A stretch of DNA of 62,881 nt, from contig JAUNPJ010000012.1 in NCBI GenBank assembly GCA_030536755.1, forward strand, positions 1 through 62,881. The letters run 5' to 3'. Positions within the stretch are counted from its first letter, which is position 1. The number at the start of each line of letters is the position of its first letter. Positions 45,640-54,744 of the stretch are shown piece after piece. The stretch is from Eubacteriales bacterium (GTDB lineage: Bacteria > Bacillota > Clostridia > Lachnospirales > Lachnospiraceae). Both the position numbers and the translations under genes were made by a program. Below the pieces are notes generated by a model that did no database searches, had not been told where the DNA came from, and saw only the letters and a list, made by a program, of their open reading frames with translations.

Positions 45640-46581
45640 ATGAATTATGTATGCAAACGTATACTGCAGTTGATACCAATTCTGATTGGTATTACATTTT
45701 TATCTTTTGCGATGATGCGAGTAGCCGGAAGTGATGCGGTCACGGAAATGTATGCGAACCGCGGAACGGAAGTGTCGCAGGAGATTATAGATGCGAAGCG
45801 TGCAGAGCTTGGTTTGGATCAGCCGTTTATGGTGCAGTATTTCAACTGGATGGGCGGTATGCTTCGAGGTGATATGGGAACAAGCTATGTGTCCGGAGAG
45901 GATGTGTTTCATACCTTTCTGTCAAAACTGCCGGCGACTTTGATTTTGACAGCCATGTCGATTGTGATGACTGTTGTGATTTCGATTCCGCTTGGTATAT
46001 TGGCAGCAGTTCGTCACGACCGATTTGTCGATCTGCTTTTGCGGTTTTGTAGTTTTGCGGGAAACGCAATGCCGAATTTCTTTGTTGGTATGGTGCTGAT
46101 GCAGCTGCTCAGTATTAAGCTGGGATGGCTTCCGATTATTTCTACGGGTGTCAATGTAAAGAGTGCGATGATGCCAACGTTGACGCTTGCCATTTCCATG
46201 TCAGCAAAATATATGCGGCAGGTACGTGCAACGGTGCTTGAGGAATTAAATAAAGATTATGTGCAGGGAGCAAAGGCAAGAGGGGTGCGTGATTCGGTTA
46301 TTCTCTGGAAGAATGTCATAAAGTCTTCCATGCTGACAATCATCACGCTGCTTGCACTCTCGATTGGGAGCCTCTTGGGAGGTACTGCGATCATTGAAAG
46401 TATTTTTATGTGGGACGGCGTTGGAAAACTGGCGGTGGATGCAATCAATATGCGTGATTATCCGCTGATTCAGGCCTATGTAATGTGGATGGCGATTATC
46501 TATGTTCTTGTCAATCTGATTACGGATCTTTTGTATCATCATTTGGACCCACGCATTCGTCTGGGGGTGACTAAGGGATGA
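45640..46581 (+). CDS. NikB/DppB-like ABC importer permease
   Basis: 313 aa, six hydrophobic segments. Opening YVCKRILQLIPILIGITFLS is typical; EAA loop near 195-230 (RATVLEELNKDYVQGAKARG). AAGGAGG before ATG. First gene of a five-gene operon in the order permease, permease, ATPase, ATPase, binding protein. Confidence 0.9.
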   Translation: MNYVCKRILQLIPILIGITFLSFAMMRVAGSDAVTEMYANRGTEVSQEIIDAKRAELGLDQPFMVQYFNWMGGMLRGDMGTSYVSGEDVFHTFLSKLPATLILTAMSIVMTVVISIPLGILAAVRHDRFVDLLLRFCSFAGNAMPNFFVGMVLMQLLSIKLGWLPIISTGVNVKSAMMPTLTLAISMSAKYMRQVRATVLEELNKDYVQGAKARGVRDSVILWKNVIKSSMLTIITLLALSIGSLLGGTAIIESIFMWDGVGKLAVDAINMRDYPLIQAYVMWMAIIYVLVNLITDLLYHHLDPRIRLGVTKG

Positions 46582-47426
46582 GAGAACCAACAGTGAGAAC
46601 GCAGAATGTTCATAAGAATCATTTAAAGACACGATTGATTCTATTTGGTACGCTGGCACTGCTTTTGATTATTTGTTCCTACTTTAGTGAATCTTTATGT
46701 CCCTATGATCCTTATTTGCAGGACCTGAGCAATGCAAAGGCAGCACCGTCGGCAGCGCATCTTCTCGGTACAGACCGTTATGGGCGTGACATGTTATCGC
46801 GTGTGATTGCGGGAAGTAAGACAAGTATTTATTCCACCCTTTTATTAGTGGGATTTATCACCGTGTTTGGAACGATCATTGGGATTATCTGCGCCTGGAA
46901 CGGAAGCTGGCTGGATACACTTCTGATGCGCATTTCTGATATGTTTCTGGCTTTTCCGGGACTGGTGTTTGCACTTGCGGTTGCGGCTGTGCTCGGCGGA
47001 GGGGTACAGAATGCGATTATTGCGTTAGCGGCTATCAGCTGGCCAAAATATGCGCGAGTCGCCCGCAGTCAGACGCTTGCCCAGAAGGAAACGGTGTATA
47101 TCCGGGCGGCAAAGCTGTCTGGATGCAGTACAGGAAAACTGATTTTTAAGCATATTCTTCCGAATATTTTTGGCCCCATTCTTGTCACTGCCATGCTTGA
47201 CATCGGTACGATGATGATGGAGCTTGCCGGACTTTCCTTTTTGGGACTGGGCGCGAAGCCGCCGATTGCGGAATGGGGAAGTATGATGAGTGATACAAGA
47301 AACCTGCTCACGACACATCCATGGGTGACGTTGTCACCGGGAATTGCAATTTTTATATCGGTCATGATTTTCAACCTTTTGGGTGATACAGTCAGAGACT
47401 GGTTAGATCCGAGAAACGGGAGGTAG
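46578..47426 (+). CDS. NikC/DppC-like ABC importer permease
   Basis: 282 aa. HLLGTDRYGRDMLSRVIAGSK near 55 is the family signature; EAA loop YIRAAKLSGCSTGKLIFKHI near 173. Overlaps the previous gene by 4 bases. Confidence 0.9.
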   Translation: MREPTVRTQNVHKNHLKTRLILFGTLALLLIICSYFSESLCPYDPYLQDLSNAKAAPSAAHLLGTDRYGRDMLSRVIAGSKTSIYSTLLLVGFITVFGTIIGIICAWNGSWLDTLLMRISDMFLAFPGLVFALAVAAVLGGGVQNAIIALAAISWPKYARVARSQTLAQKETVYIRAAKLSGCSTGKLIFKHILPNIFGPILVTAMLDIGTMMMELAGLSFLGLGAKPPIAEWGSMMSDTRNLLTTHPWVTLSPGIAIFISVMIFNLLGDTVRDWLDPRNGR

Positions 47427-47431
47427 GAAGC

Positions 47432-48211
47432 ATGTCAGAGATGATTCGATATGAGCATGTAGACATCAGTTACAACAGAAGGATGGTGGTACATGACGTT
47501 CATTTTTCTGCTCAGGAAGGCGAGATACTTGGAATCGTCGGTGAGAGCGGAAGTGGAAAATCAACGCTTATAAAGGCGGCAATGGGACTTCTTGGCAGGG
47601 ATGGTCTTGTCACGAGAGGCGATATCTGGTACAAAGGCAAAAATCTTCCGGATCTTTCTCCAAAAGAAATGCGCAAAATTTGCGGAGCAGAGATCGGAAT
47701 GATTTTTCAGATGGCAGGAAGCTCGTTCTGTCCGATTCGCACCGTTCGAGATCAGCTTTATGAAACAGTAAGCGAGCACAAAAAGACTGAGAAAAAGGAA
47801 TTTGAGGATCAGGCGCAGGAGCTTCTGGCAAAATTTGGTTTTGAAGATCCGAAAAGAGTGCTGGACAGTTATCCGTTTGAATTGTCCGGAGGCATGCAGC
47901 AGCGAGTTGGAATTGCAGCAGCTATGTTGTTGAAGCCGAAAATTCTTATGGCGGATGAACCGACCTCAGCTCTCGATGTTTCGGTTCAGAAACAGGTGGT
48001 GGAAGAAATGCTTATGGTCAGAGAGATATTTGGCACGACAATTTTGCTTGTGACACATAACCTGGGAGTTATTCGTGCAATGGCCGACAATATGCTGGTC
48101 CTCCATCAGGGAGAAACTATGGAATATGGAAAAACAAAAGAAATCCTTGCGCATCCGCAGTCAGAATATACTCAGAAATTACTCTCTGCGGTACCTAAGC
48201 TTCGGAGGTGA
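47432..48211 (+). CDS. NikD-like ABC importer ATPase
   Basis: 259 aa, the short NikD size rather than the 330 aa of OppD. Walker A GESGSGKSTLIKA near 34, signature ELSGGMQQRVGIA near 150, Walker B ILMADEPTSALDV near 170. Confidence 0.9.
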   Translation: MSEMIRYEHVDISYNRRMVVHDVHFSAQEGEILGIVGESGSGKSTLIKAAMGLLGRDGLVTRGDIWYKGKNLPDLSPKEMRKICGAEIGMIFQMAGSSFCPIRTVRDQLYETVSEHKKTEKKEFEDQAQELLAKFGFEDPKRVLDSYPFELSGGMQQRVGIAAAMLLKPKILMADEPTSALDVSVQKQVVEEMLMVREIFGTTILLVTHNLGVIRAMADNMLVLHQGETMEYGKTKEILAHPQSEYTQKLLSAVPKLRR

Positions 48212-48218
48212 GCGATCA

Positions 48219-48977
48219 ATGGAACCAATCTTAAAGGTGGAACACCTGACAAAAATCTTTCATTCGAAGGGAAGAGAGGACTATACAGCTGTCGATGATG
48301 TCAGTTTTTCTTTATTACCGGGTGAGAAGCTTGCAATTATCGGAGAAAGCGGAAGCGGGAAGACGACAGTGGTAAATATGATCACCAGACTTTTGGATGC
48401 AACGGCAGGAACGATTGTATTGGATGGACAGGAAATCACCGAAATCAAGGGCAGAAAACTGAAAGAAGTGTACAGAAAAATGCAGATGGTTTTTCAGACA
48501 CCGACCGACAGTTTTGATCCTAGATGTACACTTGGAGATGGTGTTGCAGAAAGTCTTGTAAATCATGGAATGTCAAAAAAAGAGGCCATGAAGGAAGCCG
48601 TGCGTCTTCTGGGCCTGTGTGGACTTAATGAAGAATTTGCAAAGCGTTATCCGCATGAAGTCAGCGGAGGACAATGCCAGCGTGCGGCAATCGCCCGGGC
48701 AATCGCGATCAAACCGAAAGTGCTGATCTTGGATGAAGCAACCTCTGCGCTTGATGTTACGGTACAGGAGGACATTCTGAATCTGTTGACAGAGTTAAAG
48801 GAAGAGATGGACATGTCCTATCTGTTCATTTGCCACGATATTGCGCTTGTTCAGAACTTCTGTGACAGAGTTCTTGTGATGTATCACGGTAAAATTGTGG
48901 AGGAAGGCATTCCAGATGAGGTGATACAACATCCAAAAGAGGCATACACAAAAAATTTGATCGATAGTGTTTTGTAA
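48219..48977 (+). CDS. NikE-like ABC importer ATPase
   Basis: 252 aa. Walker A GESGSGKTTVVNM near 41, signature EVSGGQCQRAAIARA near 147, Walker B VLILDEATSALDV near 168. ATG 48219 follows GGAGGTG at the end of the NikD-like gene; an apparent upstream extension inside that gene is not used. Confidence 0.9.
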   Translation: MEPILKVEHLTKIFHSKGREDYTAVDDVSFSLLPGEKLAIIGESGSGKTTVVNMITRLLDATAGTIVLDGQEITEIKGRKLKEVYRKMQMVFQTPTDSFDPRCTLGDGVAESLVNHGMSKKEAMKEAVRLLGLCGLNEEFAKRYPHEVSGGQCQRAAIARAIAIKPKVLILDEATSALDVTVQEDILNLLTELKEEMDMSYLFICHDIALVQNFCDRVLVMYHGKIVEEGIPDEVIQHPKEAYTKNLIDSVL

Positions 48978-49036
48978 ATCTATCCTTTGCCTTACAGGAA
49001 AGGCATGAAATATAAATTTATGAAGGAGAAGTACAT

Positions 49037-50638
49037 ATGAAGATGAAACGATTAGCAGCATTTGCACTCAGTGCATGCATGTGCATGAGCCTTCTGGCTG
49101 GCTGTGGAAGTGATCAAAGTACAAAAGAATCAAAAGAACAGACAGAAGCAGCAGACACAGCATCTACGGAAGAATCATCGGAAAAGAAAACCATGGTGAT
49201 TGGTGATACGACATTCAATGCTTCGAACGAAGAACCGGATGTTAATCCGCACAATGCTTATGCCGGATGGGCATGCATCCGTTATGGTGTTGGTGAAACA
49301 TTGGTTAAGTATTCTGACAATATGGAAATTCAGCCATGGCTGGCAACAGAATGGGAAAACGTTGATGACTTGACATGGAAAATTACGCTTCGCGACGATG
49401 TGTCTTACTCCAGCGGCCGTAAAATGGACGGAGAATCTGTAAAACAGTGTCTGGAGCATCTTCTTGAGGTGCATGATCGCGCAAAGAGTGATACAAAGAT
49501 TGAATCCATTGAGGCTGATGGACAGGTGCTTACTATTAAAACATCTGAGCCAAAACCGGCTCTTCTTAATTACCTTGGAGATCCGTATGGTTGTATCATT
49601 GATATTGACGCTGGTTTTGATAACGGAATCGTTGTCGGAACAGGTCCTTATATCGCAGTTGATTTAAAGACAGATGACCATTTGACTTTGGTGAAAAATG
49701 AAAATTACTGGGGTGGCATGCCGCATATTGATGAGCTGACGATCCGCACAATTACTGATGGAAATACGTTGGCAAATGCCCTTCAGTCTGGTGAAGTTCA
49801 GGCCGCTTACGGTATGGCTTATGAGAGCTATCCGATTTTTGAGAATGACAATTTCCAGTTCTCACAGATCTCAACATCCCGCTGCTTTTTCGGAAAAATG
49901 AATTTTGATGAAAATTCTGTCTGCGCAGATCCGGCAGTTCGTAAAGCAATTGCGATGGGTATTGATAAGGAAAGTTTTGTCGCAACACTTCTTGAAGGAA
50001 ATGGATATCCGGCAAATGGCGTCTTCCCGGAAGGTTCTGCATTTGGAGGCGATAAAGTTACGACAGAAACTTATGATCCGGAAGGTGCAAAAGAAGTACT
50101 GGAAGAGGCTGGATGGAAAGATTCTGATGGAGATGGCATCCGTGAAAAAGATGGACGCAAGCTTGTTGTAAAATGGCTGACTTACCCAAGCCGTCAGGAG
50201 CTTCCTCTTCTTGCAGAATCAGCTCAGGCAACGTTGAAAGACATCGGTATGGAAGTAGACATCAACTGTACCGCAGACAATAATGAAGTGGTAAAAGATT
50301 CCTCAGCGTGGGACATCTATGCAATGGCAAATGTTCAGGCTCCGACCGGAGATCCGGAATACTGGTTCACCGTATTTGCGACCTCCGATGCAACAAAGAA
50401 TCAGGGAAAATACAGCAGTGAAAAACTGGACGAACTGGAGAAGCAGCTGAGTGAAACATTTGACGTAGACAAGAGAGCAGAACTTGCAGTACAAATGCAG
50501 CAGACGGTTCTGGATGACAATGCATTTGTATTCTGTTCATTCCTGAAAATGAGCATGATTTCAAGATCTAATGTTTCAAACTATACGTCTCATGCATGTG
50601 ACTACTATCAGGTAACAGCAGATCTTGACATTCAGTAA
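49037..50638 (+). CDS. Nickel/peptide-class substrate-binding lipoprotein (NikA-like)
   Basis: 533 aa. Lipobox LLAGC, a linker rich in S/T/E/K (25-50), then family 5 solute-binding domain (EPDVNPHNAYAGWACIRYGV, WKITLRDDVSYSSGRKMDGE, GTGPYIAV near 195, RKAIAMGIDKESFV near 305). NikA proteins bind nickel with a chelator such as two histidines; together with the short ATPases and the CbiMQO-type promoter this favours a metal or metal-chelate over peptides. Confidence 0.85.
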   Translation: MKMKRLAAFALSACMCMSLLAGCGSDQSTKESKEQTEAADTASTEESSEKKTMVIGDTTFNASNEEPDVNPHNAYAGWACIRYGVGETLVKYSDNMEIQPWLATEWENVDDLTWKITLRDDVSYSSGRKMDGESVKQCLEHLLEVHDRAKSDTKIESIEADGQVLTIKTSEPKPALLNYLGDPYGCIIDIDAGFDNGIVVGTGPYIAVDLKTDDHLTLVKNENYWGGMPHIDELTIRTITDGNTLANALQSGEVQAAYGMAYESYPIFENDNFQFSQISTSRCFFGKMNFDENSVCADPAVRKAIAMGIDKESFVATLLEGNGYPANGVFPEGSAFGGDKVTTETYDPEGAKEVLEEAGWKDSDGDGIREKDGRKLVVKWLTYPSRQELPLLAESAQATLKDIGMEVDINCTADNNEVVKDSSAWDIYAMANVQAPTGDPEYWFTVFATSDATKNQGKYSSEKLDELEKQLSETFDVDKRAELAVQMQQTVLDDNAFVFCSFLKMSMISRSNVSNYTSHACDYYQVTADLDIQ

Positions 50639-50672
50639 CTTTGAAGATTGTTTTTATGCAAAAAAAGGATGA

Positions 50673-50701
50673 TGGGTGGGACAGAACCGTCCCACCTCTT
50701 T
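50673..50701 (+). terminator. Terminator of the nik-like operon
   Basis: GGTGGGAC (50674-50681) pairs with GTCCCACC (50688-50695), then TCTTTT. Confidence 0.85.
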
Positions 50702-50705
50702 TATG

Positions 50706-51374
50706 ATGAAAAATAAAACACTTGATTTGACAAAAGGGAATACGATTACCGTATTGAGATACTTTGTTCTTCCGATTCTTTTGGGAAGTCTCATTCAGCA
50801 GTTGTATGTAACTGCGGATGCAGTGATTGTTGGGCAGTTTGTCGGAAAAAATGGGCTTGCCGCTGATGCGATGGCACCGGCACTTACCACTTTCACGGCA
50901 CAAAATATCGGAGCGGGTAAGTATGACAGAGTAAAAAAAGGCGTGTTTGTGGGCACTGCCATGTCTACAATTTGTTGTGTTATGATTAGCATTGTTTTAT
51001 TCTTTGGTACACCAATCATGGGAAAATGGTTTCTTACATTTTCTGATGCGGGAGTCATTGTGCCTTTGGCATCTGGATATATGCGATTACTGGCTCCGTT
51101 TTTCTTTTTCTATGCTATTGCAGAAGCGCTTTCCGGAGCGTGCTCAAGTATGGGAGATACACTGAAACCGATGGTGGTTACATTGACCTGTATGTGTGTG
51201 CTTCGTATCGTGGGAATTATTTTTATCTTTCCGTTACACCATACTATGGAATGTATTGCATTTATTTATATTGCATCTTGGGCAGTTACAGCTGTGGCAT
51301 TTGTGTTGATGTTTGTCATACGTTTGCGTATGCTGGAGATAAAGAAAAATAAAAAAAGAGAGTTTGTATTTTAA
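50706..51374 (+). pseudogene. MATE efflux protein with large internal deletion
   Basis: About 223 aa against the usual 440-460. Residues 1-50 (TKGNTITVLRYFVLPILLGS, YVTADAVIVGQFVG) are the normal MATE start; then the frame jumps to AQNIGAGKYDRVKKG, which normally lies near residue 270. So roughly 200 residues are missing in frame. It also lacks a ribosome site, starting right on the preceding terminator. Not expected to work as a transporter. Confidence 0.8.
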
Positions 51375-51400
51375 AATAAAATTTTATTTATGCAAAAATA

Positions 51401-51448
51401 AAACAGTATATAGAAACTAAAATCATTGTTTCTATATACTGTTTTTTT
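51401..51448 (+). terminator. Terminator after the MATE remnant
   Basis: AAACAGTATATAGAAAC (51401-51417) pairs with GTTTCTATATACTGTTT (51428-51444), then Ts. Confidence 0.88.
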
Positions 51449-51488
51449 ATATATATGTAGAAAAACAGAAAAAATATAACTTGTAATC

Positions 51489-51611
51489 ATCCCCCGGATA
51501 GGGATAAAAATTAGAAAAAACATGCGATTTTTGGCTGAAAATCAAGGGAAAAATAAAGGAAAAGTTTATCCCCATGGGTGGCTTGTGCGGTGTAATTATA
51601 TTCGTTAAGAT
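51489..51611 (+). promoter_or_regulatory. Metal-regulon promoter module C (before the fec-like operon)
   Basis: ATCCC (51489-51493) / GGGAT (51501-51505); ATCCCCATGGGTGGC (51568-51582) touching TTGTGC (-35, 51583-51588), 17 bases, TAAGAT (-10, 51606-51611). Same order as modules A and B, with a weaker GATTTT/AAAATC hairpin in place of the shared terminator. Confidence 0.75.
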
Positions 51612-51617
51612 AAGCAT

Positions 51618-51728
51618 GTAAGCTGCATTGCTTTTTAAATAATGAAATCACGCAAGTTAATAACCGCTTATCACCATACTTGCGTGTCTTCGTGGAAAAG
51701 CCTTGTTTTGATAGCAGGGCTTTTTCCA
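51618..51728 (+). promoter_or_regulatory. Leader with hairpin and terminator before the fec-like operon
   Basis: CACGCAAGT (51649-51657) pairs with ACTTGCGTG (51679-51687). Then AAAAGCCTTG and CAGGGCTTTTT form an intrinsic terminator ending near 51727, 38 bases before the start codon. Its layout parallels the nik-like leader but the sequence differs. Confidence 0.6.
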
Positions 51729-51765
51729 TTTGAGATATATACAAAAAACAGAAGGAGGAACAGAA

Positions 51766-52845
51766 GTGGGAGCATCAGTAAAACACAGAGGATTGAGGAA
51801 GATTTTTAATCGGGATGATCCGAATATGAAAATTATTTTGGTGATTATGGCAATTGTTGCAATTGTTTCGATTGTTCTGGCTGTGGGACTGGGACCCGTT
51901 AGCGTCCGGCCGGAAATTACAGCGAAGGTTATATTGAGCAAGATTCCGGGAATTGGTTCAAATATACCAGTTACTTGGGAAAATTTGGATGAAAATATTG
52001 TTATGAGCCTTCGGCTTCCTCGTGTGCTATTGGGAATGATTGTTGGAGCTTCGCTGGCTGTGACAGGTGTGGCTATGCAGGCACTTGTAAGGAATCATCT
52101 GGCAGATCCATTTATTTTGGGCGTCTCCTCAGGTGCAGCGGCATTTGCAACACTTGGTATGCTATTTGGCGTATTTTCTTTTCTTGGCAGATATTCTTTG
52201 TCCATCAGTGCATTTCTTGGAGCAGGAGCAACGATTGTTCTTGTTTATATGATTTCAAGAGTACGGGGGAGGATTAATATTACACAGCTTCTTCTGTCTG
52301 GTGTGGCGATTTCCATGATTATGGATGGTGTGACAAAAATCATTACTTTGAGCGCACCGAATGCTTTAGGTCTTCATAATGCAGAATTCTGGATGGCAGG
52401 AAGCCTTGCAGGAGCGAAGTGGGGATATCTGACATTACCACTTGTTGTTATGCTTCTTTGCATTTCTGTTCTGATGATTAATTATCGTGCCTTAAATGCA
52501 CTTCTTCTTGGAGATGATACGGCGGGTTCTCTTGGAATTAATGTAGCGAGAATGCAGAAACTGCTTGTATTGATTGCTTCTCTGTTGGCAGGCGTAACGA
52601 TTGCGGTGAGTGGAAGTATTGGATTTATCGGCCTGATGTGTCCACATATTGCAAGACTTCTCGTAGGTGCTGATCATAAGAAGGTATTGCCAGTAGCGGC
52701 TCTTTTAGGCGGAATCCTAGTTGTATGGACAGATGTAGCAGCACGAATGATTATTGCACCGGAAGAACTTCCGCTTGGTATTTTGACTGCAGTATTTGGC
52801 GGACCATTCTTTATTATATTGCTGAAGAAAAATACAAGGGGGTAG
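51766..52845 (+). CDS. FecCD/BtuC-type metal-chelate ABC importer permease
   Basis: 359 aa, about nine to ten hydrophobic segments. RLPRVLLGMIVGASLAVTGV near 94, QALVRNHLADPFILGVSSGA near 116, GFIGLMCPHIARLLVG near 290 are family hallmarks of siderophore/haem/B12 importers. GTG 51766 with AAGGAGG 7 bases upstream; an in-frame ATG at 51730 has none. Confidence 0.92.
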   Translation: MGASVKHRGLRKIFNRDDPNMKIILVIMAIVAIVSIVLAVGLGPVSVRPEITAKVILSKIPGIGSNIPVTWENLDENIVMSLRLPRVLLGMIVGASLAVTGVAMQALVRNHLADPFILGVSSGAAAFATLGMLFGVFSFLGRYSLSISAFLGAGATIVLVYMISRVRGRINITQLLLSGVAISMIMDGVTKIITLSAPNALGLHNAEFWMAGSLAGAKWGYLTLPLVVMLLCISVLMINYRALNALLLGDDTAGSLGINVARMQKLLVLIASLLAGVTIAVSGSIGFIGLMCPHIARLLVGADHKKVLPVAALLGGILVVWTDVAARMIIAPEELPLGILTAVFGGPFFIILLKKNTRG

Positions 52846-52853
52846 GAACAACT

Positions 52854-53645
52854 ATGAGTGAACAGGTAAGATTAGAGGTTGAGAAACTGAATTTTTCGTA
52901 TGATGCAGAGAAGAAGATTATTGAGGATATTAATCTCAATGTGAAAAAAGGAGAGTTTGTAGGGATTATCGGTCCGAATGGAAGTGGAAAGTCGACAATC
53001 TTGAAGAATATTTACCGGGCACTTGATCCAGCTTCTGGAACTGCTTTTCTCGATGGAGAGAATATTTATAAAATGAGCTACAAAGCTATGGCAACCAAGG
53101 TAGGCGTGGTAGGCCAGGAAAATTATGTGCCTTTTGATTTTAAGGTAGAAGATATTGTCGCTATGGGGAGAAGCCCTCATAAAAAACTTTTTGATGGAGA
53201 TACAAAGGCAGATAAAGAAATTGTGATGGCAGCTTTGGATAAAATTGGTATGAAACATATGGCAAAGCGCAATTACCAGCACCTTTCCGGAGGAGAAAAA
53301 CAAAGAGTCATCATTGCGCGTGTTCTGGCTCAGCAGACCGATTTTCTGATTTTGGATGAGCCGACGAATCATCTTGACATTGGCTATCAGCTTTCTATTT
53401 TTGATCTTGTAAAAAATCTTGGAGTGACTGTATTATCAGCGATTCACGATCTGAATATTGCGGCTCTCTACTGCGATCGGATTTATATTTTAAAGCAGGG
53501 AAAACTGTATGCATCGGGAACTCCGGAAGAGTTGTTAACATCAAAAACGATCCGAGAAGTATATGGTATTAATGCAGACGTGATCATCCATCCTGTTACG
53601 AAAAAGGTGAATATTACATATTTACCCAAATCGTTAGGAGCGTGA
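52854..53645 (+). CDS. FepC/BtuD-type ABC importer ATPase
   Basis: 263 aa. Walker A GPNGSGKSTILKN near 40, Q-loop VVGQENYVP near 85, signature HLSGGEKQRVIIARV near 142, Walker B FLILDEPTNHLDI near 163. ATG 52854 after GGGGGTAGGA. Confidence 0.92.
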   Translation: MSEQVRLEVEKLNFSYDAEKKIIEDINLNVKKGEFVGIIGPNGSGKSTILKNIYRALDPASGTAFLDGENIYKMSYKAMATKVGVVGQENYVPFDFKVEDIVAMGRSPHKKLFDGDTKADKEIVMAALDKIGMKHMAKRNYQHLSGGEKQRVIIARVLAQQTDFLILDEPTNHLDIGYQLSIFDLVKNLGVTVLSAIHDLNIAALYCDRIYILKQGKLYASGTPEELLTSKTIREVYGINADVIIHPVTKKVNITYLPKSLGA

Positions 53646-53698
53646 TGCCATATGGCTGCAAGAGTGCATAAATCAACAAAGAGTAAAGGAGAAAAAAG

Positions 53699-54691
53699 AT
53701 GAAGAAGAAAGTAATCGCAGGTTTATTATCCGTAGCTATGGTGGCAAGCTTTGGCATGACAGGATGCGGATCTGGAGCAGACAGTGCTGCTTCGAAGGAA
53801 ACATCTGCATCAGAAGAAACTGCTGAATCAAAAGAGGCAGAAACATTAACTTTTGACAATTACGGAAGAGAAATTACGGTAAACGGTACACCAGAGAAAG
53901 TGCTGACTCTGGGACCTAATTGTACAGAGCTCTTCTGCGCGCTGGGCTTAAACGATCTGGTTATTGGAAATTCGCTGAATAATCACAGCCGAGGTGCCCT
54001 TCCGGAGTATAAAGAGGCATATGATGCGATTCCGGAGTTGAATCACAGTTCTGCTACACGTGAGGCAGTTCAGACGAGCGGTGCAGATTTTATTTATGGA
54101 CTTGACTGGGAGTTTGGCGATGAGGGATTAAATACAGAAGAATTAGAGCAATTCGGAATTACTACGTATATGAACGCGGCCTCTACTCTGGAGGAACAGT
54201 ATCAGGAGATTCGTGACATCGGAAAGATTTTTAAAGTAGAGGATAGAGCAGAGGAATTTGTTAAGGATCAGCAGGAGCGTATTGCAAAGGTTGAAGAGAC
54301 TGTGAAAGATCAGGATCCGGTGAAGGTTCTGGTCTATGACAGTGGAAATGACGGTGTATTTACCTGTGGCGGAACGAATTTTGAAACGCTGCTGATTAAG
54401 GAGGCCGGCGGAAAAAATATTTTTGATGACCAGACAGAAAAGCAGTGGATTACCGTGAGCTACGAGGAGGCGATTGCGAGAGAGCCGGATGTGATTTTGA
54501 TTCACGATTATGATTCACCTTCTGTGGAAGAGAAAATAGAAGAAATTAAGTCAAATCCAGTATTGTCACAGCTTGATTGCGTAAAAAATGAAAGATTTGC
54601 CACGATTGAACTGGAATCTGTTCTTGCAGGAGACAGAATGGCATACACCGTTGAGAAACTGGCAGCAGATTTTTATCCTGATTTATTTTAA
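53699..54691 (+). CDS. FecB/BtuF-type metal-chelate-binding lipoprotein
   Basis: 330 aa. Lipobox GMTGC, S/A/E linker, then the two-lobed binding fold (VNGTPEKVLTLGPNCTELFCALGL, EFGDEGLNTEELEQFGI, REPDVILIHDYD). Class members bind ferric siderophores, haem, cobalamin or other chelates. Third gene of the operon; the shared promoter links it to cobalt/nickel-type uptake. Confidence 0.9.
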   Translation: MKKKVIAGLLSVAMVASFGMTGCGSGADSAASKETSASEETAESKEAETLTFDNYGREITVNGTPEKVLTLGPNCTELFCALGLNDLVIGNSLNNHSRGALPEYKEAYDAIPELNHSSATREAVQTSGADFIYGLDWEFGDEGLNTEELEQFGITTYMNAASTLEEQYQEIRDIGKIFKVEDRAEEFVKDQQERIAKVEETVKDQDPVKVLVYDSGNDGVFTCGGTNFETLLIKEAGGKNIFDDQTEKQWITVSYEEAIAREPDVILIHDYDSPSVEEKIEEIKSNPVLSQLDCVKNERFATIELESVLAGDRMAYTVEKLAADFYPDLF

Positions 54692-54744
54692 CAGGTCAAA
54701 AACTTGATTTTATGCATTCAAAATAAAACAAGGAGACAGGTATT

